Assembly: GCA_947243795.1 (NCBI GenBank)
Contig: OX365941.1
Location: forward strand, 682,001-746,000
Origin: Saccharomyces uvarum
Lineage: Eukaryota > Ascomycota > Saccharomycetes > Saccharomycetales > Saccharomycetaceae
Length of the DNA: 64,000 nt
Direction: 5' to 3'
The notes beneath the pieces were generated by a model. The model did no database searches. It had not been told where the DNA came from and saw only the letters and a program-made list of their open reading frames with translations. Position numbers and translations under genes: made by a program. Shown piece after piece: positions 11,040 to 21,866 of the stretch; position 1 is the stretch's first letter; every line of letters begins with the position of its first letter.

Positions 11040-11203
11040 CGGAAATATCGATACTAATAATAATACTTAATAATGATAATGATGATAATTCCATTATGTC
11101 TCTCTCTTTTTTTTAATATATATTTATGACAACTTAATTTATTGTTGAAATGTTTTTGATTTTTCTTCTTATCTTTATGGTTGGTACGTAGTTATTTAGT
11201 TTT

Positions 11204-12232
11204 TTAGTAAACAATCTTTCTACCAGTAAAAGTTCTTCTTGCCTGTTGTCTGGCATCCGCACTTGATTCATCGTTTTCGTCATCTTCGTCCACTTTGGCT
11301 CTATTCAAGACTTTGATGAACGAGTCTACTCTGAATCTCATTCTGGAGTGCATGTAAGCCTTGGAACATTTGATGTGGTAGTGGAAGTAGTTTCTGAATA
11401 GTGTCAACTGGCAAATCGAGTGGAATTGCAACTCTTTTGTTTGGAAATGACGTGGGAACAGAACAAACGTGATGAATCTTCTGCTTTGTTCCGCGACTTT
11501 GGGTGGCTGGTAGGATTTCTTCAACTCCAATGGAGGCTCGTGCGAATATAAAACTTGTGGAGCGGACTGGATCTGGCGGTTTCTCTTACGTGCATCTACG
11601 AATTCTTGCAGAAAGACCTTCCCAAAGATTTTATCTGTTTCGTCTTGAAAGATAGTTTCGAAAATAATAGTGATTCTGTCGTTAGAAGGCTTGATGAAGA
11701 TATTTTCCTCGTCACGATACTTGATGGTGAATAGAGTATTGTCTCCATTGGCAGCAACCTCACCGCCAGTAATCTCTGCCTCAATGGGCGCTGGTTGCTG
11801 CTGGCTCAATTCAGTGAACTTCGCAATGGCCAATTCGAAGGGATAACTCAATATGACGGTCTTCAACACAGACAATTGCAAAATGGAGTCCTGAGTCAGC
11901 TCGCTCAATGAGAGTTGAAGAGTATAGTCGTAGCCAGGCTCCATTTGAGCGGGAATGGTCAGCCCACCCAAGGGGGAGTAGTGATCGGCCAAGAACTTCA
12001 ACAAGGTCCGAGAGCCGTCCAATTGACACTCGGAGGCACTGACCCAGGCCTTGGTCTTGATACTCAAGAGCAAAACGGACTTATCCTCGGCAGAATTCGA
12101 GATGTGGTAGGTGGTATAGTCGAAATCGGACACGATTCTGTCCATGGTCAACGGCGAGTCCTGGTGGAGAGCCTCGATCGACTCATTAAGCGTCTTTTGA
12201 ATGAGAAGGTTTTGTGGCTGTAAGTGTAGCAT
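11204..12232 (-). CDS. ARC35: ARC35, ARPC2 subunit of the Arp2/3 complex
   Basis: A 342-residue protein starting [10 protein letters not shown]. The frame is open 20 codons further upstream, but the family start is the ATG at 12232. ARPC2 forms the core with ARPC4 and contacts the mother filament in actin nucleation at cortical patches; Arc35 also has calmodulin-linked roles in endocytosis. The conserved C-terminal region ([20 protein letters not shown]) and the basic end ([11 protein letters not shown]) are intact. Confidence 0.97.
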   Translation of the reverse strand: MLHLQPQNLLIQKTLNESIEALHQDSPLTMDRIVSDFDYTTYHISNSAEDKSVLLLSIKTKAWVSASECQLDGSRTLLKFLADHYSPLGGLTIPAQMEPGYDYTLQLSLSELTQDSILQLSVLKTVILSYPFELAIAKFTELSQQQPAPIEAEITGGEVAANGDNTLFTIKYRDEENIFIKPSNDRITIIFETIFQDETDKIFGKVFLQEFVDARKRNRQIQSAPQVLYSHEPPLELKKSYQPPKVAEQSRRFITFVLFPRHFQTKELQFHSICQLTLFRNYFHYHIKCSKAYMHSRMRFRVDSFIKVLNRAKVDEDDENDESSADARQQARRTFTGRKIVY

Positions 12233-12499
12233 CGCTGGTTGACGTCCTGGGCGAGGGCTGTTGCTTAAGGGAGTTTCAACTCGTGTCTTCACTGTCTGTC
12301 TTCAACGCTAGTAAGCCCCTATGCTACACTGTTTCTTGCCAAAATAGCGTTAATAAACTGAGATCGTTTGGAACGAAAGTGATACAGTATACAAAGAATT
12401 ACGTATACTGTATATATATATATATATGTGACGGCATTGCTATTTACAAAAGGGATATATGCAGTGGAATAGTAGAGACGGTTGAGTAACGCACACGCA

Positions 12500-13138
<639 letters not shown>

Positions 13139-13214
13139 TTACACGGTGGGGGCGGCTATGTATGTAGGTACGTAAATGGGCATGCATATAGGTGTATGCG
13201 CGGACCATTTCTCC

Positions 13215-13706
<492 letters not shown>

Positions 13707-13755
13707 ATGATTTAGCAATTGGACCATGCTCAGTGTCCCATAGCCAAGAGTGACG

Positions 13756-15660
13756 ATGTTTGCTTCGAGATTCGACCCTACCCAGCTGACTGCTGCTGTC
13801 CCTGTTACTGTCGCTCCAGCGGAACCCGTCAAGGCTGCCCCAGAAGCCATTGTGCCGTTAAAGAGACAGGCTACTGCATCTGACAGTGAAAACGATGATA
13901 GTACTGACGAGAGCTCCGACGAAGGCTCTGATAATGATGACCGTATGCAAGTAGATTACGGAGAGAGCGAGGAAGACTCTAGTGAAGAAGAAGAAGAAAA
14001 GGAAGAAAAACATGAGGAAGACGACAAACCAAGTACTCATAACACCGTACTGTCGAGATTTAAGCAAACAGTTTCCTTGCAAGATAAGCTGGATGCGTCT
14101 GATCTAGTCGGAACGAAGGAAGACGAGAGCCTTGAGGAAAACGCTGCTCCATCACACCAATTGGAACAAATTCCTCAACCGGAATTTGTCAAAAACCCAA
14201 TGAATCTAAATAGAAATTCATCAGAATACAAGTCCACCGGGTGGTTAAATACCGAAAGGGTAATTTATGACAATTCCATGACCAAGCCATTCTCCGATTA
14301 CGAAAATCAACTAGAACCAAGGCTTTTGAAGAATATCTGCAAGAATTTTTCGACGGACACTTTCCCCATCCAATCGATCATCTTGGACTCCGTCTTGCCG
14401 ATACTGAATTTTACCTTGAACATCTCCAAGAGAAACTTTACCAAGAGAATCGGCGACATCCTTGTGAACGCCGCTACAGGTTCGGGTAAAACTTTAGCGT
14501 ACTCAATTCCCGTTGTTCAGACTTTGTCCAAGAGACAGATCAACAGATTGCGTTGTCTAATCATCGTCCCCACCAAGCTACTGATTAACCAAGTTTACAC
14601 CACTTTGGCGAAGCTAACCCAGGGGACCTCACTAGTTGTCAGTATTGCCAAATTGGAGAATTCATTAAAGGATGAACATAGCAAATTTTTGAACCTGGAA
14701 CCTGACATCTTGATCACCACTCCTGGTAGATTAGTAGACCATTTGAACATGAAATCGATAAACTTAAAGAACCTTAAGTTTTTGATTATTGATGAAGCTG
14801 ATCGTCTTCTAAACCAATCTTTCCAAGGCTGGTGTCCCAAACTAATGTCCCATTTGAAAACAGATAAACTAGACACATCTCCAGGCAATGTTATCAAAAT
14901 GATCTTCAGTGCTACATTGACTACTAATACCGAGAAGCTAAATGACTTAAACCTTTACAAACCAAAACTGTTCTTAAAGCAAACCGATAAATTATACCAT
15001 CTACCTAATAAACTAAAGGAGTTCAACATTAACATTCCTACAGCAAAAAGTGTTTTCAAACCATTGATTCTGTTATATTCGATAAATCAATTCTTGGCGC
15101 ACTCTTCCACCGCTTCCAAGATCTTAGTGTTTGTCAAGTCCAATGAATCCTCCATCAGACTGAGCAAACTGTTACAACTAATCAACGAAACTCGCTCCCA
15201 ATCTAGCATTCTAACAAACCTCCATGACCTGAAGATAATAATCAAGTCTATCAATTCGAATAACTCCAAATCTGAAAATAAGAAAACCATTGCGGATTTC
15301 TCACACGAGTCGAAAGATTCAAGAACAAGCATATTAATCACCACCGATATTATGTCGCGTGGTATCGATATCAATGATATCACTCAAGTGATAAATTATG
15401 ATCCACCAATGTCTTCACAACAATACGTCCACCGTGTCGGTAGAACCGCAAGAGCCAATGAAATCGGGTCTGCCTATAACCTACTAGTCGGTAGGGGTGA
15501 AAGAACGTTCTTCGACGACCTAAACAAAGATCTGGATAGAGATGGCAAGTCTGTCGAGCCATTTGAATTGGACTTCAGCTTATTAGAAACCGATTCTGAG
15601 TTATATCACTCAGCTTTGGAAAATCTGAAAAACTATCACAATAAAAACACAGAAGCTTGA
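13756..15660 (+). CDS. DBP6: DBP6, DEAD-box RNA helicase for 60S assembly
   Basis: A 634-residue protein beginning MFASRFDP; an upstream in-frame GTG is not used as the start. An acidic Ser/Glu-rich stretch (about 45-100) precedes the helicase core: ATGSGKT (240-246), DEAD (346-349), SAT (385-387) and HRVGR (559-563). Dbp6 works with Npa1, Npa2, Rsa3 and Nop8 in early pre-60S particles in the nucleolus. RRPE and PAC motifs in front support co-regulation with ribosome-biogenesis genes. Confidence 0.97.
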   Translation: MFASRFDPTQLTAAVPVTVAPAEPVKAAPEAIVPLKRQATASDSENDDSTDESSDEGSDNDDRMQVDYGESEEDSSEEEEEKEEKHEEDDKPSTHNTVLSRFKQTVSLQDKLDASDLVGTKEDESLEENAAPSHQLEQIPQPEFVKNPMNLNRNSSEYKSTGWLNTERVIYDNSMTKPFSDYENQLEPRLLKNICKNFSTDTFPIQSIILDSVLPILNFTLNISKRNFTKRIGDILVNAATGSGKTLAYSIPVVQTLSKRQINRLRCLIIVPTKLLINQVYTTLAKLTQGTSLVVSIAKLENSLKDEHSKFLNLEPDILITTPGRLVDHLNMKSINLKNLKFLIIDEADRLLNQSFQGWCPKLMSHLKTDKLDTSPGNVIKMIFSATLTTNTEKLNDLNLYKPKLFLKQTDKLYHLPNKLKEFNINIPTAKSVFKPLILLYSINQFLAHSSTASKILVFVKSNESSIRLSKLLQLINETRSQSSILTNLHDLKIIIKSINSNNSKSENKKTIADFSHESKDSRTSILITTDIMSRGIDINDITQVINYDPPMSSQQYVHRVGRTARANEIGSAYNLLVGRGERTFFDDLNKDLDRDGKSVEPFELDFSLLETDSELYHSALENLKNYHNKNTEA

Positions 15661-15791
15661 TTGCACCTCCCCAACCCCCCCCCCCATCTCCGCATTTATT
15701 CCATAACGTTCACCTTTTTTTTAGTTTCGTCTGAAAACTCCTGGGTATAGTAATATTAATATGTATATATTTTGGGTATGTAACTGAAAAC

Positions 15792-17606
15792 TTAAATTCG
15801 GTCTATATCAATTGTCGTTTCACAAGACGGAATGCTCGTTTGAATGCACTTGTCGATGGCTAACCTCAACATTAACTCGTCGTCGTTAGAGCCACCTTTC
15901 ATTGTTATCTTAATCAGGACCACATAAAGCGTAAAGTTCACTTTGCTTATTATTAGGTCATCGTAATTTAAAATGCATCTCGATTTAAATTCGTTTAGTC
16001 TCTCAATTTGATCTTTAATCATGTTTTTAATGCTTGTTGGATTTTCAGTGGAAGCTATAGGATTCCAAAACCCGGTTTTAGTAGCTACTGTCTTGGTGTT
16101 TATCGTGGCTATGGGTAATGTGCTCATTGACCTTGGTCTTTCTTTACCTGATTTGGATTTAGACTCAGCTCCAATGTTGGTTGTTGCATCAGCAGTGTTA
16201 TTGTTATTGAATAACGCTGAATTAGATAACGATGTAGTCGAAAACCCCATCAACAATACTGTAGAGGTCCATTGTGCTATTGTAAGCCCATGCCATAAAA
16301 TCAAAATCGAAATCACCAAAGTGGCCAAGTAATCAGATATACTTGATAACAGGTCCAATAATAATGGATAAATGAATAGATACACTGTGTAGGTGATGGT
16401 AATTATTGGATTTTTCGTTTTCAAATTACTGTACTTATTAGCGTAAAACGTCTTATAGAGTGATAACGTTGATAACACTAAATTGATCACTAGTATGCCA
16501 TACCACAAGGTGATATTTTCGTTTTGTGAATCATTGGCAGTAGCAAAATGAGAATGAGGAATTTGTTCATTGATTTCATTGTGATCATGGTCGCTTGTCG
16601 ACGTGTTACCTGCTTCTACAAATAGAACAATGAACTCTTCAACTATATGGAATAACAGGTCTAACCCGACAAAACATAATGAAACGGCAAGTGCAAAACT
16701 TAATAGGACGTCTATTCTATTTAGTCCAAAGGGAAAAGTGATTGTCCCCGTGAACCAGACTTGGAATTGCGACAGATTCTCCACAAATATGATTACTAGA
16801 GACCCGATGATATCATAAGTGATAAAATGCGATAGTGTGATGAAATTATTCCACGAATATAAGTGCCCGATTTGGAAAGTCATTAAGCAAGCCAAGATTT
16901 GTAAGGCAACAATAGATAACTGCACGTGAGCCTTCGGCCATGGTAAATTTGACATTAAATCATTCAAATCCGGTATAGGCAGGGATTTGGCGATGTTTAA
17001 GGGGATTTTCACCTCAGGCTCTTGGAAAAAATTCATCGAAACAGAAGAATGCTTATAACGATGTCCCTTACGGAAAGAAGTCCTTGATGCAGCAGAAGAG
17101 GGCGGGGTCTGTTGATGCGGTTGTAGCGTAGATGTTGTAAAGTTGAATGGAGAGTCCAACGTCAAAGAAGATCGTTTACCGTTTCCAGCGTCTGGAGATA
17201 TGCCTCTTACTGGCGATCTTGTTCTAGGGGGAGGCGGAACCAACTTTGTTCCCGGTATATACTTGAGTGACTGTCTTCTATTATCGTTGCTTTTCCCCTT
17301 CAACATACTGCCGTCATTGGCGGTATTGTTACTAGAGGCGTTTTCGCCAAACGTGAAGGCAGGATTGTAGATGATGCTGGAGCTCGAATTGTTACCTTCT
17401 TTAGCAGAATAAAAGAGCGAGCTGGGCCTGGGAGATGCAAAAAGCCCTCTGTTTTGTGATGGCATACCTTCCGTATTTCCTACACCGTTCATGTTGGACA
17501 ATGAGAACGACGAAGCATCGGAATCATTTAATTTGGGCGTTTGGAAAGCAGTTTCCGGGGACGAATTATCCTCCTCCTGTATAGCATTCATTTGCGGCGT
17601 CTCCAT
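15792..17606 (-). CDS. ZRG17: ZRG17, ER zinc transporter subunit (CDF family)
   Basis: A 604-residue membrane protein starting METPQMNAIQ. The first 220 residues are a Ser/Pro-rich cytosolic tail; several hydrophobic segments follow between about 225 and 450, with a His-containing loop (DHDHNEINEQIPHSH) near residue 350, then a cytosolic C-terminal domain. Zrg17 pairs with Msc2 to move zinc into the ER, and its gene is zinc-regulated in S. cerevisiae through Zap1; I did not locate a convincing Zap1 site. Convergent with DBP6. Confidence 0.96.
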   Translation of the reverse strand: METPQMNAIQEEDNSSPETAFQTPKLNDSDASSFSLSNMNGVGNTEGMPSQNRGLFASPRPSSLFYSAKEGNNSSSSIIYNPAFTFGENASSNNTANDGSMLKGKSNDNRRQSLKYIPGTKLVPPPPRTRSPVRGISPDAGNGKRSSLTLDSPFNFTTSTLQPHQQTPPSSAASRTSFRKGHRYKHSSVSMNFFQEPEVKIPLNIAKSLPIPDLNDLMSNLPWPKAHVQLSIVALQILACLMTFQIGHLYSWNNFITLSHFITYDIIGSLVIIFVENLSQFQVWFTGTITFPFGLNRIDVLLSFALAVSLCFVGLDLLFHIVEEFIVLFVEAGNTSTSDHDHNEINEQIPHSHFATANDSQNENITLWYGILVINLVLSTLSLYKTFYANKYSNLKTKNPIITITYTVYLFIYPLLLDLLSSISDYLATLVISILILWHGLTIAQWTSTVLLMGFSTTSLSNSALFNNNNTADATTNIGAESKSKSGKERPRSMSTLPIATINTKTVATKTGFWNPIASTENPTSIKNMIKDQIERLNEFKSRCILNYDDLIISKVNFTLYVVLIKITMKGGSNDDELMLRLAIDKCIQTSIPSCETTIDIDRI

Positions 17607-17882
17607 AGCTGTCTCCCAATGCTATATTCTCACCCGCAAGCCACTAGATATCCACGATGGCTTTCCAAAACTTTCGAATCACCTTGAAGGTCCATGGTTT
17701 CTAGTACTGAACATTCCTACTTCTAGGCTATTTTGGAAAACTGGAAAACTTTTTGGGGCTGTATTACCCGCGCTGAAATTTTGAGGATAATAAAGTAAAT
17801 CATCTACTGTTAGAGTATCATTACAACAGTATATGGTGGGTAGCGGTTTTAATGTTGCGGTCGGACCGGAGCATAACGAGAA

Positions 17883-18647
17883 ATGGTAGCCAAGAGTCAG
17901 TTTAAGGGAAGCAGCGCCACGCTAGCGCAATTGATCGAAGAAGTCGGCCGCAGTGGGGGTAGGAGGCCTGTGTTCCAATATAAAGTCCCACGCTCGGTAC
18001 GATGGGCTTCGACCGCCCTAGCTGTGGTGTTCGTGACATATGGGGCTGCTTATACTGATATGTCGTGGAGAACCGCTCGACAGGTGTACGGGAATGCTAC
18101 CGAGGATGAGCAACGCAGTGTATGGTTCAAGTGCAAGACTTTTGGGCCTGTAGCCCTTGGGATCTTACCCATAATCCTGGCCGGCGGTACGAAGCACATA
18201 ACGTCGAGGCTAGTCACAGAGATGAAATGTCTACCGCCCGTCAAGAATAGCACGGTACCACGGTGCCAGTTGACCCGACACACTCCCTTCCTGGGGAGAC
18301 CAGTCACCCTTATCAGAGACATCAATGAGCTGTCCAAGAATAAAACCACCAAGATCTTCACCGGGGTGGGATCGCAGGGTATGGAGGACAAGGCGACATT
18401 TGTGTTCTTCATAGAAGACAAAAAGGCGATCTCATTTTTCAACAAGTTTTATATCTTCTCGAGATCTGGCAGCGTTATCAGAAACGACGCTAGGATCTTG
18501 GATTGCTTCTTTAACGATGTCGCAAACAATAAGCTACTAAACAAGTCCATATTGACCCAGATCCTGTCGCGTACCTCTGCCAAGACTCAATTTCACTCCA
18601 ACAACTCCAGATCTTCCATCAAAAATATTGTTAAGCCCAAACACTAA
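17883..18647 (+). CDS. MRX15: MRX15 (YNR040W), mitoribosome receptor/insertion factor
   Basis: A 254-residue protein in the position of YNR040W. A basic N-terminus is followed by two hydrophobic segments (about 45-60 and 93-108) and a larger soluble C-terminal domain. In S. cerevisiae Mrx15 binds the mitochondrial large ribosomal subunit at the inner membrane and overlaps with Mba1 in co-translational membrane insertion. Identification rests on synteny, length and sequence likeness. Divergent from ZRG17, convergent with COQ2. Confidence 0.9.
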   Translation: MVAKSQFKGSSATLAQLIEEVGRSGGRRPVFQYKVPRSVRWASTALAVVFVTYGAAYTDMSWRTARQVYGNATEDEQRSVWFKCKTFGPVALGILPIILAGGTKHITSRLVTEMKCLPPVKNSTVPRCQLTRHTPFLGRPVTLIRDINELSKNKTTKIFTGVGSQGMEDKATFVFFIEDKKAISFFNKFYIFSRSGSVIRNDARILDCFFNDVANNKLLNKSILTQILSRTSAKTQFHSNNSRSSIKNIVKPKH

Positions 18648-18723
18648 TTCGGCTGGGCAGAAGCACTGTATAAGAAGCATGTAAATAGTCGAATAAATAA
18701 AAGTCTGTATATACAAGTAACGC

Positions 18724-19833
18724 TTATAACCACCCGAACAACCTTAGTATATAATCGAGTGCCAACGCGTATGTGAAGTACAGTCCGGTGTTGATGTTCG
18801 CATTGAAGTACTTCCAGCAGTTCTTGGGGTCGTCAAGATCGACCTTCTTAATCATGTTGAATAACCTATAAGTGAAGATCCCTAGCCCACCAATAAACCC
18901 GGGCCCCCACAAGAGACAACTGTTCAAGCCTGCAACGGCCAGCAGTGTGATCTGAGACGCAGACATGGCCTTCATGATGGACTTTGTGCGTGGACCCCAA
19001 GCCAGGGCGGTCGACTTGATCCCTGCTTTAATGTCGAACTTTTTATCTTGGTGCGCATATATGGTATCGTAAGTCATACACCATAGATAACTACCCAAGT
19101 ACAAGGGTATCATCGTGGGCCAGCTCACTATGCCCATGGCTGGAAAACCGAGCAACGCCCCCCAATTGAAACATGCACTCAATGCAGCCTGTGGATAGTA
19201 CGTGAACCGCTTGAACAAAGGGTAGGTGAACACTATGGGCAAAGAGGCCAGGCCCAGCCACCAGCACTGTGCAGGCAGCAATGACAGGATGCCCATCCCG
19301 ACCAGGGTTTGAGCCCCCAAGAATCCTAGTGCGGCGCGCGGACTCACTCTACCAGAGGCAATGGGTCTTTCAACAGACCTGATAACCCGTTGATCCAGTT
19401 TTCTATCCAGATAATCGTTAATGGTGCAACCAGCACCTCTCATTACCAAAGCACCCACACCGAAAATACCCAACATACCAGCTGTTGCGCCCAAGGAGGC
19501 ACCCTGCATCGTGGCCCCCATAAGAATAGACCAAGTGCAGGGCAAATATAACAGCCACGTGCCCACGGGCTTCTCGAGCCTCATCAGCTCTGCATACGGA
19601 ATCCATTTCTTGGGCAACCGGGACACGAACGGCCCCAGTCCGTCCAGTCTTTCCTTGCGTGCTACTTCCAGCTCCTTCGGAGTGAACACTGGTGTTAGCT
19701 CCTTCGACGACGAGGACGACGAGGACGACATGAACCTCTTTCTACCGATCCCGTTGATTCCAGCAACGGCGACTCCACTGCTGCCCACAATTGAACGCCC
19801 TAGCAATACACTCTTTCTCTGCCAAACAAACAT
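18724..19833 (-). CDS. COQ2: COQ2, para-hydroxybenzoate polyprenyltransferase
   Basis: A 369-residue inner-membrane UbiA-family prenyltransferase attaching the polyprenyl tail to 4-hydroxybenzoate in coenzyme Q synthesis. The first aspartate-rich motif NDYLDRKLD starts at residue 139 and the second, YDTIYAHQDK, lies near 255. About eight hydrophobic segments are visible. The first 45 residues are basic and Ser-rich, fitting a mitochondrial presequence. Divergent from MVD1, another isoprenoid-pathway gene, across 232 bp. Confidence 0.97.
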   Translation of the reverse strand: MFVWQRKSVLLGRSIVGSSGVAVAGINGIGRKRFMSSSSSSSSKELTPVFTPKELEVARKERLDGLGPFVSRLPKKWIPYAELMRLEKPVGTWLLYLPCTWSILMGATMQGASLGATAGMLGIFGVGALVMRGAGCTINDYLDRKLDQRVIRSVERPIASGRVSPRAALGFLGAQTLVGMGILSLLPAQCWWLGLASLPIVFTYPLFKRFTYYPQAALSACFNWGALLGFPAMGIVSWPTMIPLYLGSYLWCMTYDTIYAHQDKKFDIKAGIKSTALAWGPRTKSIMKAMSASQITLLAVAGLNSCLLWGPGFIGGLGIFTYRLFNMIKKVDLDDPKNCWKYFNANINTGLYFTYALALDYILRLFGWL

Positions 19834-20065
19834 TGCTCGACCTTACTTCCCTACGACCGACACTCCCACCACAACTCACTAGACCAGGCCCTTTTGGCAA
19901 CCTTACTTTCGCTTTTAATCTTGCACTTGTGAAACTTTTCACGATGCCGAAATCGCCGAAATGGCTCGTTTAGCCTTTTCTCGAAGAAGATTATATATAA
20001 AGAGCGTCTATCCTGATAGTGGTGAGGCAGTGCTAGTCAGAGACCCAGACCAGCGAGCCACCACA

Positions 20066-21256
20066 ATGAGTATTCATACAGCATCCGTCACCGCGCCTGT
20101 CAACATCGCCACCCTGAAGTACTGGGGGAAAAGAGACACCAAATTAAATCTGCCCACCAATTCTTCCATCTCAGTGACTTTATCGCAAGATGACTTGAGG
20201 ACTTTGACCTCTGCGGCCGCTGCACCCGAGTTCGAGAAGGACACATTGTGGTTGAACGGCGAACCACATAGCATCGACAACGAAAGAACCCAAAACTGCC
20301 TGCACGACCTGCGCCAATTAAGAAAGGAACTGGAAATAAAGGACGCCTCATTGCCCACTCTATCCCAATGGAAACTTCACATTGTTTCTGAAAACAACTT
20401 CCCTACTGCCGCTGGGTTGGCTTCTTCCGCGGCCGGCTTTGCTGCTTTAGTCTCTGCCATTGCCAAGTTGTACCAACTACCGCAATCCACTTCCGAAATC
20501 TCCAGGATTGCCAGAAAGGGCTCTGGTTCAGCTTGTAGGTCCTTGTTCGGTGGGTACGTTGCTTGGGAAATGGGCACAGCCCAGGACGGTCACGACTCCA
20601 TGGCTATACAGATCGCAGACAGCTCCGACTGGCCCCAAATGAAAGCCTGTGTTCTTGTCGTCAGTGATATCAAAAAGGATGTGAGTTCCACACAAGGTAT
20701 GCAATTGACTGTGGCGACCTCCGAATTGTTCAAAGAAAGAATTGAACACGTCGTGCCCAACAGATTTGAAGTCATGCGTAAGGCCATCATTGAAAAAGAT
20801 TTTGCAACTTTTGCAAAGGAAACAATGATGGATTCTAACTCATTTCACGCCACATGCTTGGACTCCTTCCCCCCAATCTTTTACATGAATGACACTTCCA
20901 AAGGTATCATCAGTTGGTGCCACTCCATCAACCAGTATTACGGCGAAACAATCGTCGCCTATACTTTCGATGCAGGTCCAAACGCTGTGTTATACTACTT
21001 AGCTGAAAACGAACTAAAACTATTCGCATTTATCTATAAATTGTTCGGCTCTGTTCCTGGATGGGACAAGAAGTTTACTGTTGAACAACTAGATGCCTTC
21101 AATCAACAATTTGACTCCGCTAAGTTCACTGCCCGTGAATTGGATCTTGAATTGCAGAAGGGTGTTGCCAGAGTGATTTTGACCCAAGTCGGTTCAGGCC
21201 CACAGGAAGCAAAGGAGTCTTTGATTGACGCAAAGACTGGTCTACCAAAGAAGTAA
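20066..21256 (+). CDS. MVD1: MVD1 (ERG19), mevalonate diphosphate decarboxylase
   Basis: A 396-residue GHMP-superfamily enzyme converting mevalonate 5-diphosphate to isopentenyl diphosphate with ATP. The ATP-binding loop PTAAGLASSAAG is at 113-124; the catalytic aspartate is in the DAGPNA motif near residue 302. The ORF is open 35 codons upstream, but the protein starts with the ATG at 20066 (MSIHTASVTAPVN), the family start. Essential step of sterol and isoprenoid synthesis. Confidence 0.97.
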   Translation: MSIHTASVTAPVNIATLKYWGKRDTKLNLPTNSSISVTLSQDDLRTLTSAAAAPEFEKDTLWLNGEPHSIDNERTQNCLHDLRQLRKELEIKDASLPTLSQWKLHIVSENNFPTAAGLASSAAGFAALVSAIAKLYQLPQSTSEISRIARKGSGSACRSLFGGYVAWEMGTAQDGHDSMAIQIADSSDWPQMKACVLVVSDIKKDVSSTQGMQLTVATSELFKERIEHVVPNRFEVMRKAIIEKDFATFAKETMMDSNSFHATCLDSFPPIFYMNDTSKGIISWCHSINQYYGETIVAYTFDAGPNAVLYYLAENELKLFAFIYKLFGSVPGWDKKFTVEQLDAFNQQFDSAKFTARELDLELQKGVARVILTQVGSGPQEAKESLIDAKTGLPKK

Positions 21257-21866
21257 GGTAACTTTGTATGTGATATATAATACTCTTTTTCTATAGTAGC
21301 TAGTATACGTTTCCTCTCTACTATCGGTCCTAAAGACCAAGTTTCAATTTATAAAGCTTTTAATTCAGAACAGCAATAGGCAACGATACATCATCACTTT
21401 TTACTGTAGTTTGCACGTTCGATTTTTTATTTATGGCAACGTGCCATTAGTTTCCGATTTCCGCATTCATAGTTGCATGACAGCAATCACAAATAGGCTC
21501 CGCTTGTTTCAACATGCCAAAACCTTATTCACTACTCACTTTGCATTTACTGCAGCCCCCATCACACACTGTAGGTCACAAGCTAGTTTAGTTGTAGAGT
21601 CCTTCTTTGGTCTCTACACGTTTCAAGTGCAAACACGGCTGTAACATATTTTTCTGAAACAATACTAAAACACTGTTTTCGTTTTAATGACTTGAAACAA
21701 GAAACCTCTGCAAAAACATAGCCTTAAGCAAGCAATTCAAGCATATATAAACGCCAAAATAATGACCTATCACCAATAACTGTCATGGGGCTATTCCGCT
21801 CTCTTAGGTTCCCTTTCGAAGCACAACAAGCAACTATAGTAAGACCGAAAAAGGAACTATATTCAG
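21257..21866. other. MVD1-AGA1 intergenic region
   Basis: This 610-bp region is the 3' end of MVD1 plus the AGA1 promoter with its pheromone-response elements, listed separately. Two short ORFs at 21411-21644 and 21785-21979 look like chance open frames. Confidence 0.6.
21505..21699 (+). promoter_or_regulatory. Three pheromone-response elements (Ste12 type) upstream of AGA1
   Basis: Exact TGAAACA heptamers occur at 21655-21661 and 21693-21699 on the plus strand, and as TGTTTCA at 21505-21511 (minus orientation). This is the Ste12 consensus. They lie 168-362 bp before the AGA1 ATG and fit the known pheromone induction of AGA1. Confidence 0.85.

Noticed and set aside
13750-13755. Two extra codons before DBP6
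   Set aside because: The upstream codon is GTG; the ATG at 13756 gives the family N-terminus.
19421-19882. 153-codon plus-strand ORF opposite COQ2
   Set aside because: It corresponds to the position of a dubious S. cerevisiae ORF (YNR042W) and is antisense to the conserved COQ2 N-terminus.
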